From Paenibacillus monticola (GTDB taxonomy: Bacteria > Bacillota > Bacilli > Paenibacillales > Paenibacillaceae), in contig NZ_WJXB01000004.1 in assembly GCF_009664975.1 (NCBI RefSeq), positions 124,001 through 188,000 on the forward strand: a DNA stretch of 64,000 bases, given 5' to 3'. Below the pieces are notes generated by a model. That model was not told where the DNA came from. It did no database searches and worked only from the letters and a program-made list of their open reading frames with translations. Numbering within the stretch: position 1 is the first letter of the stretch; each line of letters starts with the position of its first letter. The translations under genes were made by a program, and so were the position numbers. Below, piece after piece: positions 43,487 through 52,509 of this stretch.

Positions 43487-44725
43487 TTGATTGAAACGTT
43501 ACTCATAAATGTTTTGTTTTTACTGTTTCCAGTTCTAATCGTGCTAATTTTCTTTGAAAATAGGCCCTTTTCTTATAATAAAAAGATTCTTGTATTACTT
43601 TCCGTAGTGACGATGATTCTATGTATAGCCAAACCCATCAAATTGGAAATTGGATTTATTTTTGATTTAAGATATGTCCCGTTTATTATCGTAGCTCTAT
43701 TTGGCGGCTATAAGAATGTGGTTTCGTTATATTTAATATTAAATATCTACCGTTTCTATATAGGTGGAGATGGAACCATGCAATCCTTGCTTTTTTCAAC
43801 GGCTGTATTCATTCTGGTACCTCTATATAGCAAAAGGTTTTTGAAGCTTAACTCTAAAAATCGAATCATAATGGCAACTGTTATTTCTTTTTTTACGATG
43901 GGATTCTACCTAATCATTTTAAGTAGGATTATGGGTTCCTTAGATAGACAATTCTGGCTGCTCACGTTTGATGCCTTAACGACTTATGTTGGGGTGACGA
44001 GTATCATAATGATTTTATTAGAGCAGATCATTACCAATATCAAGAATCGCGATCGAATTTTACAATCGGAAAGATTAAATGTCGTCAGTGAGCTAGCAGC
44101 TAGTGTGTCACACGAAATAAGAAATCCACTTACCGTGACCAGCGGTTTTCTGCAGCTTTTATATAAGTCAACGAATATATCGCTGGAAGAGAAAGGATAT
44201 GTAGAATTATCTCTGCAAGAACTAAATCGAGCAGAAAAGATAGTCAGTGATTATCTTTTATTTGCCAAGCCACAATCCGAGAATATGGTTTATTCCAATA
44301 TGAGGGAAGAGTCTGAGTATACCAGGAATGTCATCATGCCCTATGCCGCCATACATAAAGTAGAAGTAATATTTAGTTTCAATAACTCGTTAAATAAAAG
44401 CTATGATCGGAACCAACTCCAGCAGTGTTTAATTAATTTATATAAAAACGGTATTGAAGCGATGAAAGAAAAGGGTGGCGGTTCGCTGTTCATTGAGATA
44501 TCAGAAAGTAAGCAAAATATTATCATCAGTATCCAAGATACTGGAGTTGGAATGACGAAAGAGGAAATAGCACGTCTAGGTAAGCCGTACTATTCTACCA
44601 AAGAAGAAGGAACCGGTCTTGGCATGCTTATGGTCTACAGTACAATTCATAAAGTTAAAGGGAACATTGAAGTCAATAGTGAAAAAGGCAAAGGTACCAC
44701 CTTCCTCATCACAATTCCTACTTAA
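43487..44725 (+). CDS. KinB-like sporulation histidine kinase
   Basis: About 412 residues: six membrane helices (up to residue ~185) with hardly any extracellular sensor, then HisKA with phospho-acceptor His (SELAASVSHEIRNPLTVTSG) and HATPase (LINLYKNGIEAM, DTGVGMT, GTGLGMLMV). Helix arrangement, length and the ELAASVSHEIRNPLTV segment resemble B. subtilis KinB, which feeds phosphate into the Spo0F/Spo0A relay. The TTG at 43487 with GAAAGGAA is preferred; an ATG at 43445 in frame has no ribosome site. No response regulator is adjacent, as usual for phosphorelay kinases. Confidence 0.82.
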   Translation: MIETLLINVLFLLFPVLIVLIFFENRPFSYNKKILVLLSVVTMILCIAKPIKLEIGFIFDLRYVPFIIVALFGGYKNVVSLYLILNIYRFYIGGDGTMQSLLFSTAVFILVPLYSKRFLKLNSKNRIIMATVISFFTMGFYLIILSRIMGSLDRQFWLLTFDALTTYVGVTSIIMILLEQIITNIKNRDRILQSERLNVVSELAASVSHEIRNPLTVTSGFLQLLYKSTNISLEEKGYVELSLQELNRAEKIVSDYLLFAKPQSENMVYSNMREESEYTRNVIMPYAAIHKVEVIFSFNNSLNKSYDRNQLQQCLINLYKNGIEAMKEKGGGSLFIEISESKQNIIISIQDTGVGMTKEEIARLGKPYYSTKEEGTGLGMLMVYSTIHKVKGNIEVNSEKGKGTTFLITIPT

Positions 44726-44881
44726 ATATGAATGGAACCTATACTTCCCGAATCATAGTTTAATAGGTCTTTGTTGCTTAATATATACCCAAGCTCCCTT
44801 ATAGCTTGTGCATAAAATATAAAGAGCTCATTTGCACTGAGTTCGGAAGATTGCTGATTTTATGAGTAGGGGGGTGTGTTT

Positions 44882-45919
44882 ATGAAAGGATTAATCTTAT
44901 GTGCTGGCCGAGGAACAAGACTGCAGCCTTCGACGTATACCAAACCAAAGTGTATGTTGCCCGTTAACGGGGAGTATATTATTGTCTCCATTATTAATAA
45001 ACTTGTTGCGGCCGGAATTACCGATATTGGTATTGTAGTAAACTCGTCGCAAGGAGAGATCCGGGAAACGATCGGAGATGGGGAACAGTGGAACGCTTCT
45101 TTAACCTTTCTGCTGCAAAACGAAGCTAAAGGTCTGGCGGATGCGGTCAAAAGTGCAAAGGATTTTATGGCGGATTCCCCTTTTGTATTGATGCTTGGCG
45201 ATAATTTGTATGAGGGTGAACTCGAGCCATTGATTGAATCACTAGAGGCAGAACAATCGGAAGCTTCGATTCTGCTACAGCGGGTCAAAGACCCTCGTCA
45301 ATTTGGTGTTGCCGTTATCGAGGGTGGGCAAATTGTCAGTCTCGAAGAGAAACCCCGCTATCCCCAATCAGATTTGGCTATTGTTGGCGTGTACGCCTTG
45401 ACTGCGGCAATCTGGTCGATCATTGAGAGACTTACGCCTTCCCCACGCGGAGAATACGAGCTAACAGATGCAATTCAAATGTTAATTTCTGTGGGTGGCC
45501 ATGTTGCGTACAGCGTAACGACAGCACCATTTTTTGATATCGGGACCCATGAACGCTGGCTTGAGGCGAATCGTTACAAGATGGATCATGATCCCAAGAA
45601 CTTTGCGATGCCATCCGGCCTTAACTTCGTACAGTGCATCCCTCCGGTCAAGGTTGATCTCACCGCTCGCGTAACGAATAGTGTAATTGGTCCTCATGTG
45701 TATATTGGTCCGAATAGCGTTGTCGAAGATTGCATTCTAACCAATAGTATTTTGACAGATCAGGTGCGATTGTCCCATGTTCATGCAGAAGGAAGTGTAT
45801 TTGGATCACATGTTCATCTAGCTGAACAAGAAATCCAGGAGCAACCTGCCCGTCATATCCTGGGTGATCGTGCGACAGTTACAAGAATCAATCCTGATTT
45901 GCCGAACGATTCAAAATAA
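44882..45919 (+). CDS. sugar-nucleotide nucleotidyltransferase (RmlA/StrD-like)
   Basis: A 345-residue protein. The nucleotide-binding loop LILCAGRGTRLQPSTYTKPK is at the N-terminus; VLMLGDNLYEG carries the metal Asp; FGVAVIEGGQIVSLEEKP and a C-terminal left-handed beta-helix-like part (VVEDCILTNSIL, HVHAEGSVFGSHVHL) follow. It joins a sugar phosphate to a nucleotide, most likely glucose-1-phosphate to dTTP/UTP. The ATG at 44882 is used with TAGGGGGGTG upstream. It probably serves with the following GT8 gene in surface glycan synthesis; linkage inferred from proximity. Confidence 0.88.
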   Translation: MKGLILCAGRGTRLQPSTYTKPKCMLPVNGEYIIVSIINKLVAAGITDIGIVVNSSQGEIRETIGDGEQWNASLTFLLQNEAKGLADAVKSAKDFMADSPFVLMLGDNLYEGELEPLIESLEAEQSEASILLQRVKDPRQFGVAVIEGGQIVSLEEKPRYPQSDLAIVGVYALTAAIWSIIERLTPSPRGEYELTDAIQMLISVGGHVAYSVTTAPFFDIGTHERWLEANRYKMDHDPKNFAMPSGLNFVQCIPPVKVDLTARVTNSVIGPHVYIGPNSVVEDCILTNSILTDQVRLSHVHAEGSVFGSHVHLAEQEIQEQPARHILGDRATVTRINPDLPNDSK

Positions 45920-46038
45920 AATGGATGCCTACTGGGGAATAGTCCAATCCAGTCTCTGGGTTAAACATACACTTAAAGTGTCTAATGCATCAGACGGCTA
46001 TGCAAAAGTATACTTTAAAGGGTAGGTGAACTTCGAGA

Positions 46039-47235
46039 ATGATTGAGCTGGTTTTGACGATTAATGATAAAGACGGGAGCTATACGGAGCATGCGGGTGT
46101 TGTCCTTGCATCAATCTTTTCCAATACCCAGCAAATGATCAACGTGCACATTGTGCATGACGATTCTCTTAGCGAAGAAAACAAGTCAAAGCTCACCCAA
46201 CTGGTGGATGTATTTCATCACAATATCTTTTTTTATCATGTTACAGTGCCTGGGGATCTGCAAGAAGTTGCAGCTGGCGTGCATAAAATTGACTATTGGA
46301 CAATGGCTAGTATGTACCGTTTGTTGCTCCCAACATTTATTCAGGCAGACAGGGTTATTTATCTGGACTGCGATATTTTGGTCAATATGGATATTAATGA
46401 ATTGTGGAACATCGACCTGGGAGATCGCTATTTGGGTGCAGTACTGGATCAAGGCCAAAATTTGCTGGAGTACTTTATCTCACTTGGGTTAAGTGCGGAG
46501 CTGTATTTTAACTCAGGGGTTATTCTGTTTCAGCTGGACAATATCCGTAATAAACAGAACTGGTATGGAGAAATGCTCGATTTCTTACGTAATTATCCAA
46601 TAATGACTATGCCGGATCAGGATGTTCTGAATGCCGTTTTCAGCTCCAACTATTTGCAAATGGATCAGCGGTTTAATACATTCGCTCATAACGAACTTGA
46701 TTTAGAGAATAAGATTGTTCATTTCGCCGGAGATAGCAAATGGTGGGATATAGATTCACCCCATATACCACTGTACAATAATTACCTCGCCATGACCCCA
46801 TGGGCTAGAGGACTTGCAGCACCAGAGCCAGTGTCTGAACCGGAGCAAACCTTCAGCCTGCCTGAGCCGCCCACTCCAGAAATACAGCCTGCAGAAATAC
46901 AGCCTCCGGAAACTCCGGTTCTTGAAATCCCAGCTCCTGAAGTGGCAGCCCCAGCCCCAGAGAACGTTCCCGTAAAGCCACACAGACGGAGACGCCGCAG
47001 ATCGTTGCGACTACGGTTGCGGTTAATAAGACTTAGATTGAGTAGAAAAAGAATGATCCGCGCCAAATACCGTTCCATCAAGCGGGTGAAACTGATCAAG
47101 CGTCGCCAGATGAAGAAGAAAAGAGTAATGCATTCGACGAAGAAGAAACTGCATCCAGTCAGAAGAAAGCACAAACATGTGATAAAAAGGGTACTCTCCA
47201 AAAGAAGCACATCCCATTTGAAGCGTACCTCATAA
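46039..47235 (+). CDS. GT8-family glycosyltransferase with Pro/Glu linker and highly basic tail
   Basis: A 398-residue protein. Residues 1-~255 are a glycosyltransferase family 8 domain: VYLD-type DxD motif in RVIYLDCDILVNMDINEL, LYFNSGVILF and DQDVLNAVF. Residues ~256-313 are a Pro/Glu-rich linker (PEPPTPEIQPAEIQPPETP). The last ~85 residues are almost half Lys and Arg (HRRRRRRSLRLRLRLIRLRL and KRRQMKKKRVM). The catalytic domain is intact. The tail is not a known GT8 feature and could bind anionic polymers such as teichoic acid, the membrane or nucleic acid. Follows the nucleotidyltransferase gene by 119 bases. Confidence 0.85.
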   Translation: MIELVLTINDKDGSYTEHAGVVLASIFSNTQQMINVHIVHDDSLSEENKSKLTQLVDVFHHNIFFYHVTVPGDLQEVAAGVHKIDYWTMASMYRLLLPTFIQADRVIYLDCDILVNMDINELWNIDLGDRYLGAVLDQGQNLLEYFISLGLSAELYFNSGVILFQLDNIRNKQNWYGEMLDFLRNYPIMTMPDQDVLNAVFSSNYLQMDQRFNTFAHNELDLENKIVHFAGDSKWWDIDSPHIPLYNNYLAMTPWARGLAAPEPVSEPEQTFSLPEPPTPEIQPAEIQPPETPVLEIPAPEVAAPAPENVPVKPHRRRRRRSLRLRLRLIRLRLSRKRMIRAKYRSIKRVKLIKRRQMKKKRVMHSTKKKLHPVRRKHKHVIKRVLSKRSTSHLKRTS

Positions 47236-47391
47236 AGAGTCAATGGTGAGCGATCCGCCCGGTAATCTGGGTGGATCGTTCACGGTTAAAGGTAGTCCGG
47301 TAAACTTGGCCAAAGCGTTGTTCGCTTGGCTTAGGTGGGAAATGGTATAATTTCTATTAGGTATTAGAGGTAGTGTACTAAGGAGGCAGAA

Positions 47392-48270
47392 ATGATGAGT
47401 GATGATCTTATGGAACAACTGGATTTGTGGCATGAAGAAGATGAATATCAAGAAATCGTAGATGCAATAATGGAGATTCCTCCGGAGGACAGAGATTATG
47501 TACTGATTAGTCATTTAGGTAGAGCGTTCAATAATCTCGGGAATTACGAAGAGGCACTTCAACAGTTTATGACCATTGCAGAAGAGGGCAAGGAGGATCC
47601 GCTGTGGCATTACCGAGTTGGGGTTTCCTATTATTATCTGGAGCAATATGATGAGGCCTTAAGAGAATTTAAAATCACAGATGAAATGGACCCCGAAGAT
47701 GAGGATACCTTGGAGTTTCTGGAATGGATTCGGCGTAAAACCGCTAAGAGAACCACTAAGAAACCTGCTAAAGAAGCTTTGCGAGCATTCGATTTCTCCA
47801 ACTTTTGGGATGACAGCGAGTATGCATTAGAGGAATATGTTTCTGAGCCGCCTACAGCTGAGCTGATTGAGTCCGTGGAAGAAGAACTGGTCTTCAAATT
47901 GCCGGCTTTCTATGTGGCCATGATGAAGTTACATAATGGGGGTATTCCTCAAAATACATCTTACCCTACAGGTGCAGAAGATTATATTTCGATTTCGGGT
48001 ATCCGGGGAATTGGACGAGACAAGAAAAATTCGCTGTGCGGAGCTTCTGGTAGCCGGGTTGTGATTGAAACTGGGGGTTACCCTGAAATTGGCGTGGTTA
48101 TTTGTGATTGTTCTTCTGCAGACCATGGTGTAGTGATGCTGGATTACCGTTCTTCTGGAAATGACGGCGAACCTGAAGTTGTTCATGTAGGTCAAGAGAA
48201 GAATCACAAGATTACAAAGTTGGCAAAAAACTATGAGACCTTTATTCGCGGACTGGTGAGTAAGGCTTAA
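47392..48270 (+). CDS. TPR + SMI1/KNR4-family protein
   Basis: A 292-residue protein. Residues ~1-115 contain TPR-like helical pairs (HLGRAFNNLGNYEEALQQFM, VGVSYYYLEQYDEALREFKI), then a basic linker and an SMI1/KNR4-like domain (~145-292; AELIESVEEELVFKLPAFYV, LHNGGIP, DYISISGIRGIGR). SMI1/KNR4 domains often occur in immunity proteins against contact toxins. No toxin gene is adjacent. The start has AAGGAGG upstream. Confidence 0.85.
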   Translation: MMSDDLMEQLDLWHEEDEYQEIVDAIMEIPPEDRDYVLISHLGRAFNNLGNYEEALQQFMTIAEEGKEDPLWHYRVGVSYYYLEQYDEALREFKITDEMDPEDEDTLEFLEWIRRKTAKRTTKKPAKEALRAFDFSNFWDDSEYALEEYVSEPPTAELIESVEEELVFKLPAFYVAMMKLHNGGIPQNTSYPTGAEDYISISGIRGIGRDKKNSLCGASGSRVVIETGGYPEIGVVICDCSSADHGVVMLDYRSSGNDGEPEVVHVGQEKNHKITKLAKNYETFIRGLVSKA

Positions 48271-48344
48271 TAAGTGGAAGTTCTCTATTAAGAATAGGAT
48301 AAGATTTTATATGTTTCACATGATAACTTATCCTTATATTTCTC

Positions 48345-48392
48345 GAAAAAGCGGGTGACGTCCATATAAAGGACAGCACCCGTTTCTTTTTT
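48345..48392. terminator. intrinsic terminator with ATATAAA loop
   Basis: CGGGTG/CACCCG outer stem and GTCC/GGAC inner stem with loop ATATAAA, then a T run. Between the convergent SMI1 and IF-3-like genes. Shares GTCCATATAAAGGAC with 25961-26007. Confidence 0.8.
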
Positions 48393-48434
48393 GTATGCCG
48401 CAATAAGGCTGCATATGCAGAACATCGCTACCAC

Positions 48435-48953
48435 TCAGCGTGGATTTACTTTCACCTGCGAACCTTTACCGCCCGACTGAATGCCCGTATCTTTCACTCC
48501 GGCTTCCTTCAGATCGGTGAGCAGCCGCTCCAGCACCGCCTTGGCGGCGAGCCCGTCTTTGGCGCCGGATGAGGTCACGACCAATTGTACCGGTTTGCCA
48601 GAGCGAAGATGCTTGTCCGCCTGACGGAGCTTTGTGTCGTAATCATGCTCCTCGATATGAGCGGTGAAGCGAAGCTCCTTGAGCTTCTCCTTGCCGCCGC
48701 CTCCCTTATTAGCCTGGCCTGCACCTGTCTTGTGCACTGCCGCTTCCTTCTGCGCTATTGCTTTTCCTTTGCCCTTGGCAACCAGGCTGCAGGGTGGAGG
48801 ACTGCTCATCAGCGAAGTGCAGACCAAGTCCACGCCAACAGCTCTAGCCATAGCCAGAGCTTCTGCTCTGGAGACGATGCCGAGCTTCTCACCTTTAAGT
48901 CCGGTTAACACCACCTCGGATGCTTTGATTTGCTCATTGATTAATACTGCCAC
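48435..48953 (-). CDS. divergent translation initiation factor IF-3 paralogue
   Basis: 172 residues in the order of IF-3: N-domain (LINEQIKASEVVLTGLKGEK, VDLVCTSLMSSPPPCSLVAK), a Gly/Lys linker (AGQANKGGGGKEKLKELRF) and a C-domain (HIEEHDYDTKLRQADKHLRS, KAVLERLLTDLKEAGV). The GTG start at 48953 has AAGGGGAGG 10 bases upstream and matches family length. The usual FRGRE motif is replaced by VTSSGAKD, and the Arg in FRP is Thr (F-T), so several rRNA-contact residues are lost. There is no rpmI-rplT downstream, and it stands alone. Likely a paralogue with an altered ribosome role, the housekeeping infC being elsewhere. Confidence 0.8.
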   Translation of the reverse strand: MAVLINEQIKASEVVLTGLKGEKLGIVSRAEALAMARAVGVDLVCTSLMSSPPPCSLVAKGKGKAIAQKEAAVHKTGAGQANKGGGGKEKLKELRFTAHIEEHDYDTKLRQADKHLRSGKPVQLVVTSSGAKDGLAAKAVLERLLTDLKEAGVKDTGIQSGGKGSQVKVNPR

Positions 48954-49150
48954 GTATTCGTTGCCTCCCCTTAAAGAACATGATGAATGTATCATATACG
49001 GAACCTGAGTGCGGTTCAATGATTGGTTCAAATGTCCGGATAGCACCTTTAAGATGTCCAGATAACACTATAAAAAGGATTTATGATAAAAATACATGGA
49101 TTTCCATGAGTTTAACGATTCGGATTATATAAAATAATGGAGGTAATCGA

Positions 49151-52100
49151 ATGTTGAAAAAGTTAAGGGTCAATAAGCTCCTGGTTTATCTTTTAGCGAT
49201 ATCCTTATTGGTAGTTCAAGCCCCTTTAGGAACTGTTGTATCTGCAGCGTCACAGACCTATGAAACGGAATCCGCAACACTTTCAGGCGGTGCCGTTGTA
49301 GCTTCAGACCACACAGGATTCACCGGAACAGGCTTTGTGGGTGGGTATACCGATACCAATAAGGGAAAAGCCTCTACAGCACTTTCTGTAAGCGCTTCCT
49401 CTACTGGGAGTTATACGACTGCATTAAGATATACGAATGGTTCCGGAGCAACTCAAACCTTAAGCTTGTACGTTAACGGGACTAAGCTCAAACAAATATC
49501 ACTTCCAGCGACTTCAGACTGGAACACGTGGGCTGTTGAAACAGAGACTGTAACGTTAAATACAGGAAGTAACACGATAACGTATAAGTTTGATACCACA
49601 GATACAGGTAACGTAAATTTAGACAATATTATAGTGAATGCCTCCATCGGTACAAATCTGGCCCTGAATAAAACAATCACCGCCAATAATACGTTCGCCG
49701 GTTTCCCAGCTGCGAATGCAGTTGACGGCAATGCTTCAACCTATTACGAAGGTGCCGCTAACACTTATCCCAATACGCTAACCGTAGATCTTGGCAGTGC
49801 GCAGAGTATTGGAACCGTAGTTGTTAAGCTTCCTGCAACGTGGGGGTCAAGAATTCAGACGTTATCTGTATTAGGAAGTACTGATAACACTGCCTACAAT
49901 ACGCTTGTAGCTTCCCAGGCCTATACGTTTAACCCAACTTCAAATAATGCGGTCACCCTTACTTTTACAGCAGTATCTACAAGATATGTAAGGTTGAATA
50001 TTACCGCTAATACAGGTTCGACTGCAGGCCAGATCGCAGAATTTGAAATATACGGATCGGGCGTGGTTACTCCTACACCAACACCAACGGCGACCGCGAC
50101 ACCAACGGCCACTGCAACCGCAACGCCATCGCCAACGGCAACCGTAACACCAACCGTAACACCAACCGCAACACCGGCTGGAACCTATGAAGCTGAAGTG
50201 GCGACACTAGCAGGGGGTGCAACTGTAGCAACGGATCACATCGGTTATAGTGGGGCAGGTTTTGTAGGTGGATTTACGGATGCCAATAAAGGTAATGTGT
50301 CCGTGAAATTTAATATTAATGTAGCTGCGGCTACGAACTACAATGTAACCCTAAAATATGCCAACGGCTCTTCGGCCACGCAAACCTTAAGTATTTATGT
50401 TAATGGTACCAAGGTCACTCAGACTTCACTAATCGCCACTGCCAATTGGGATACTTGGACAACTAAGCTCGATACCGTGGCTTTAAACGCAGGCAGTAAT
50501 ACGATTATGTACAAATATGACACCACCGACACTGGAAATGTAAACCTTGATAAGATTGACGTAGCCACCACGCCACCACCGACACCAACTCCGGTACCTA
50601 CAGCGACGTCGATGCCTACTCCGACACCAGCTCCAGGTACTTATGGAGCAACAATGCCTTATGACACCTATGAGGCGGAAAGTGCAGTTTATTCAGGAAC
50701 TGTCGTGGGTTCTTCAACTACTGCCGGAAATATAGCCTCAGAAGCCTCCGGAAGAAAAGCAGTACAGCTTACCGCTGCGGGGCAATATGTTCAGATTACT
50801 TTAGCTAAAGCGGCCCAAGGGCTAACGATCAGATATTCTTTACCTGATAACGCTGCGGGTACTGGCATTGATTCCGCCGTCAGTATGTATATCGGTGGAA
50901 CCTTATATAAAGATATTAATTTAACTTCAAAATACAGCTGGAATTATGGAGAATGGGGTACGGAAGGTGGACAAATTCGCTGGTCCAACAACCCTAATGC
51001 TGTTTCTACCTCTCCACATCATATGTATGATGAAGTTTCAATAGTGCTGGATAAGCAGTATGCAGCTGGAACTATCATCAAACTGCAAAGAAATTCTTCG
51101 AATCTAAACTTTAGCTCTACAGCAAATGTAACGGTAGATTTAATTGAAACGGAAGCCATCCCGGCGGCATTAACGATACCATCAGGCTATCTTTCAATAC
51201 TAAGCTATGGTGCAGTAGCCAACGATGGCGTAGATGATACCACGGCATTCAATAACGCTATCAATGCGGTTAAAAACTCTGGTGGAACATATAAAGGGGT
51301 ATGGATTCCAGCAGGCACCTTTACTTTAAACACTGGAAATAGAGGCGCTGGTTATGACGGATCGGGTACAAGACTATATCTGGATAGCGGCGTATCCATG
51401 AAGGGGGCCGGCATTTGGTATTCAACCCTTTCAGGTAATTATGCGGGTTTCTACTTGAGAGGTGGGAATGTTACCCTATCGGACTTCAAGATCAGTGCAA
51501 ATGATCTCATCAGAGATGATTACAACGGGGTTTCAGGGGTTGAAGGAAATGCAACTAACTCCACCTTGACCAACCTTTGGATTGAGCATACCAAAGTAGG
51601 CTTTTGGCTTACAAACCAGACGAATGCTGCAACGATTTCCAACACTAGAATAAGGGATGTCTGGGCAGATGGAATCAATCTCCACTATGGCACGTCTAAT
51701 ACAACCGTTACCAATAACTCTATTCGCAACAGTGGTGACGATGGATTAGCCATGTGGTCGGATACCTACCTGGATACAAATAATACATTCAGCTACAATA
51801 CGGTACAAATTCCTACGCTGGCGAATAACATCGCTATTTACGGGGGGAAGGACAATAAGGTAATCGGAAACTTATGTACAGATACCATACTCAGTGGTTC
51901 AGGCATATCTTTTGGAACTAACTTTAGTCCTCCATCCATGACGGGCAACTTAACGATTCAGAACAATATGCTCTTAAGAACGGGCTCCGCTCACCGGGAT
52001 TATGGATATCAGATTGGCGCCATTTGGGCCTATTGGGTGAACAACGATGGGAAGGCCCAGAATCTGACGGTAAATGTATCGGGCAATACCATTCAAGACA

Positions 52101-52321
52101 GTACCTATGCTGGCATATTTATTGAAGAACCAGCACCGGGAATATCGGTTACGTATGCTTCCAATTCAATCATTAATTCCGGCACCTATGGTGTTTATGT
52201 TAGAGGATCAGCAACCGGAACTTCAATCTTTAACAATAATACAGTTACGGGAGCACCATCAGGTAAATTCCTGAATACATCGCCGAGCTTCACGGTTACG
52301 GGTACAGGAAATAACTGGTAG
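49151..52321 (+). CDS. secreted GH87-like alpha-1,3-glucanase with binding modules
   Basis: A 1056-residue secreted enzyme. Signal peptide to ~33; CBM35/CBM6-like module (~35-163); F5/8 type C discoidin module (~164-302; LALNKTITANNTFAGFPAAN, RYVRLNI); Thr/Pro/Ala linker (~303-350); second CBM35/CBM6 (~351-475) closely similar to the first; short linker; further beta module (~505-675; YDTYEAESAVYSG); and a parallel beta-helix catalytic domain (~680-1056; YGAVANDGVDDTTAFNNAI, then IRNSGDDGLAMWSD). The discoidin/CBM/TP-linker/beta-helix order matches Paenibacillus and B. circulans GH87 alpha-1,3-glucanases (mutanases, mycodextranases), whose catalytic Asp residues lie in such a motif (here D863-D864). 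It would cleave alpha-1,3-glucan of fungal walls or dental-type biofilm. GGAGG site supports the start. Confidence 0.87.
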   Translation: MLKKLRVNKLLVYLLAISLLVVQAPLGTVVSAASQTYETESATLSGGAVVASDHTGFTGTGFVGGYTDTNKGKASTALSVSASSTGSYTTALRYTNGSGATQTLSLYVNGTKLKQISLPATSDWNTWAVETETVTLNTGSNTITYKFDTTDTGNVNLDNIIVNASIGTNLALNKTITANNTFAGFPAANAVDGNASTYYEGAANTYPNTLTVDLGSAQSIGTVVVKLPATWGSRIQTLSVLGSTDNTAYNTLVASQAYTFNPTSNNAVTLTFTAVSTRYVRLNITANTGSTAGQIAEFEIYGSGVVTPTPTPTATATPTATATATPSPTATVTPTVTPTATPAGTYEAEVATLAGGATVATDHIGYSGAGFVGGFTDANKGNVSVKFNINVAAATNYNVTLKYANGSSATQTLSIYVNGTKVTQTSLIATANWDTWTTKLDTVALNAGSNTIMYKYDTTDTGNVNLDKIDVATTPPPTPTPVPTATSMPTPTPAPGTYGATMPYDTYEAESAVYSGTVVGSSTTAGNIASEASGRKAVQLTAAGQYVQITLAKAAQGLTIRYSLPDNAAGTGIDSAVSMYIGGTLYKDINLTSKYSWNYGEWGTEGGQIRWSNNPNAVSTSPHHMYDEVSIVLDKQYAAGTIIKLQRNSSNLNFSSTANVTVDLIETEAIPAALTIPSGYLSILSYGAVANDGVDDTTAFNNAINAVKNSGGTYKGVWIPAGTFTLNTGNRGAGYDGSGTRLYLDSGVSMKGAGIWYSTLSGNYAGFYLRGGNVTLSDFKISANDLIRDDYNGVSGVEGNATNSTLTNLWIEHTKVGFWLTNQTNAATISNTRIRDVWADGINLHYGTSNTTVTNNSIRNSGDDGLAMWSDTYLDTNNTFSYNTVQIPTLANNIAIYGGKDNKVIGNLCTDTILSGSGISFGTNFSPPSMTGNLTIQNNMLLRTGSAHRDYGYQIGAIWAYWVNNDGKAQNLTVNVSGNTIQDSTYAGIFIEEPAPGISVTYASNSIINSGTYGVYVRGSATGTSIFNNNTVTGAPSGKFLNTSPSFTVTGTGNNW

Positions 52322-52348
52322 ACGAAAAGAGAAATAGGCATTACTAGG

Positions 52349-52388
52349 AGCTGCCCTGAAATGATGAAGAAATCATTTCAGAGCAGCT
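52349..52388 (+). terminator. intrinsic terminator of the glucanase gene
   Basis: Stem AGCTGCCCTGAAATGAT/ATCATTTCAGAGCAGCT (one internal mismatch), loop GAAGAA, then a T run. Confidence 0.88.
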
Positions 52389-52509
52389 TTTTTAATAGAT
52401 TTCCTCGAAGGTGTACAATCTGGAATCATTTGAATCCTATCCATTCTGTATGATTACGTGTAATATTTAATATATTATTGATCACCAATTATACAGGAGT
52501 GGAATAGGC

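Noticed and set aside
46782..47243. 153-codon minus-strand open frame opposite the GT8 tail
   Set aside because: Shadow of the Arg/Lys-rich tail. The plus frame is continuous with a recognisable GT8 domain and has the ribosome site.
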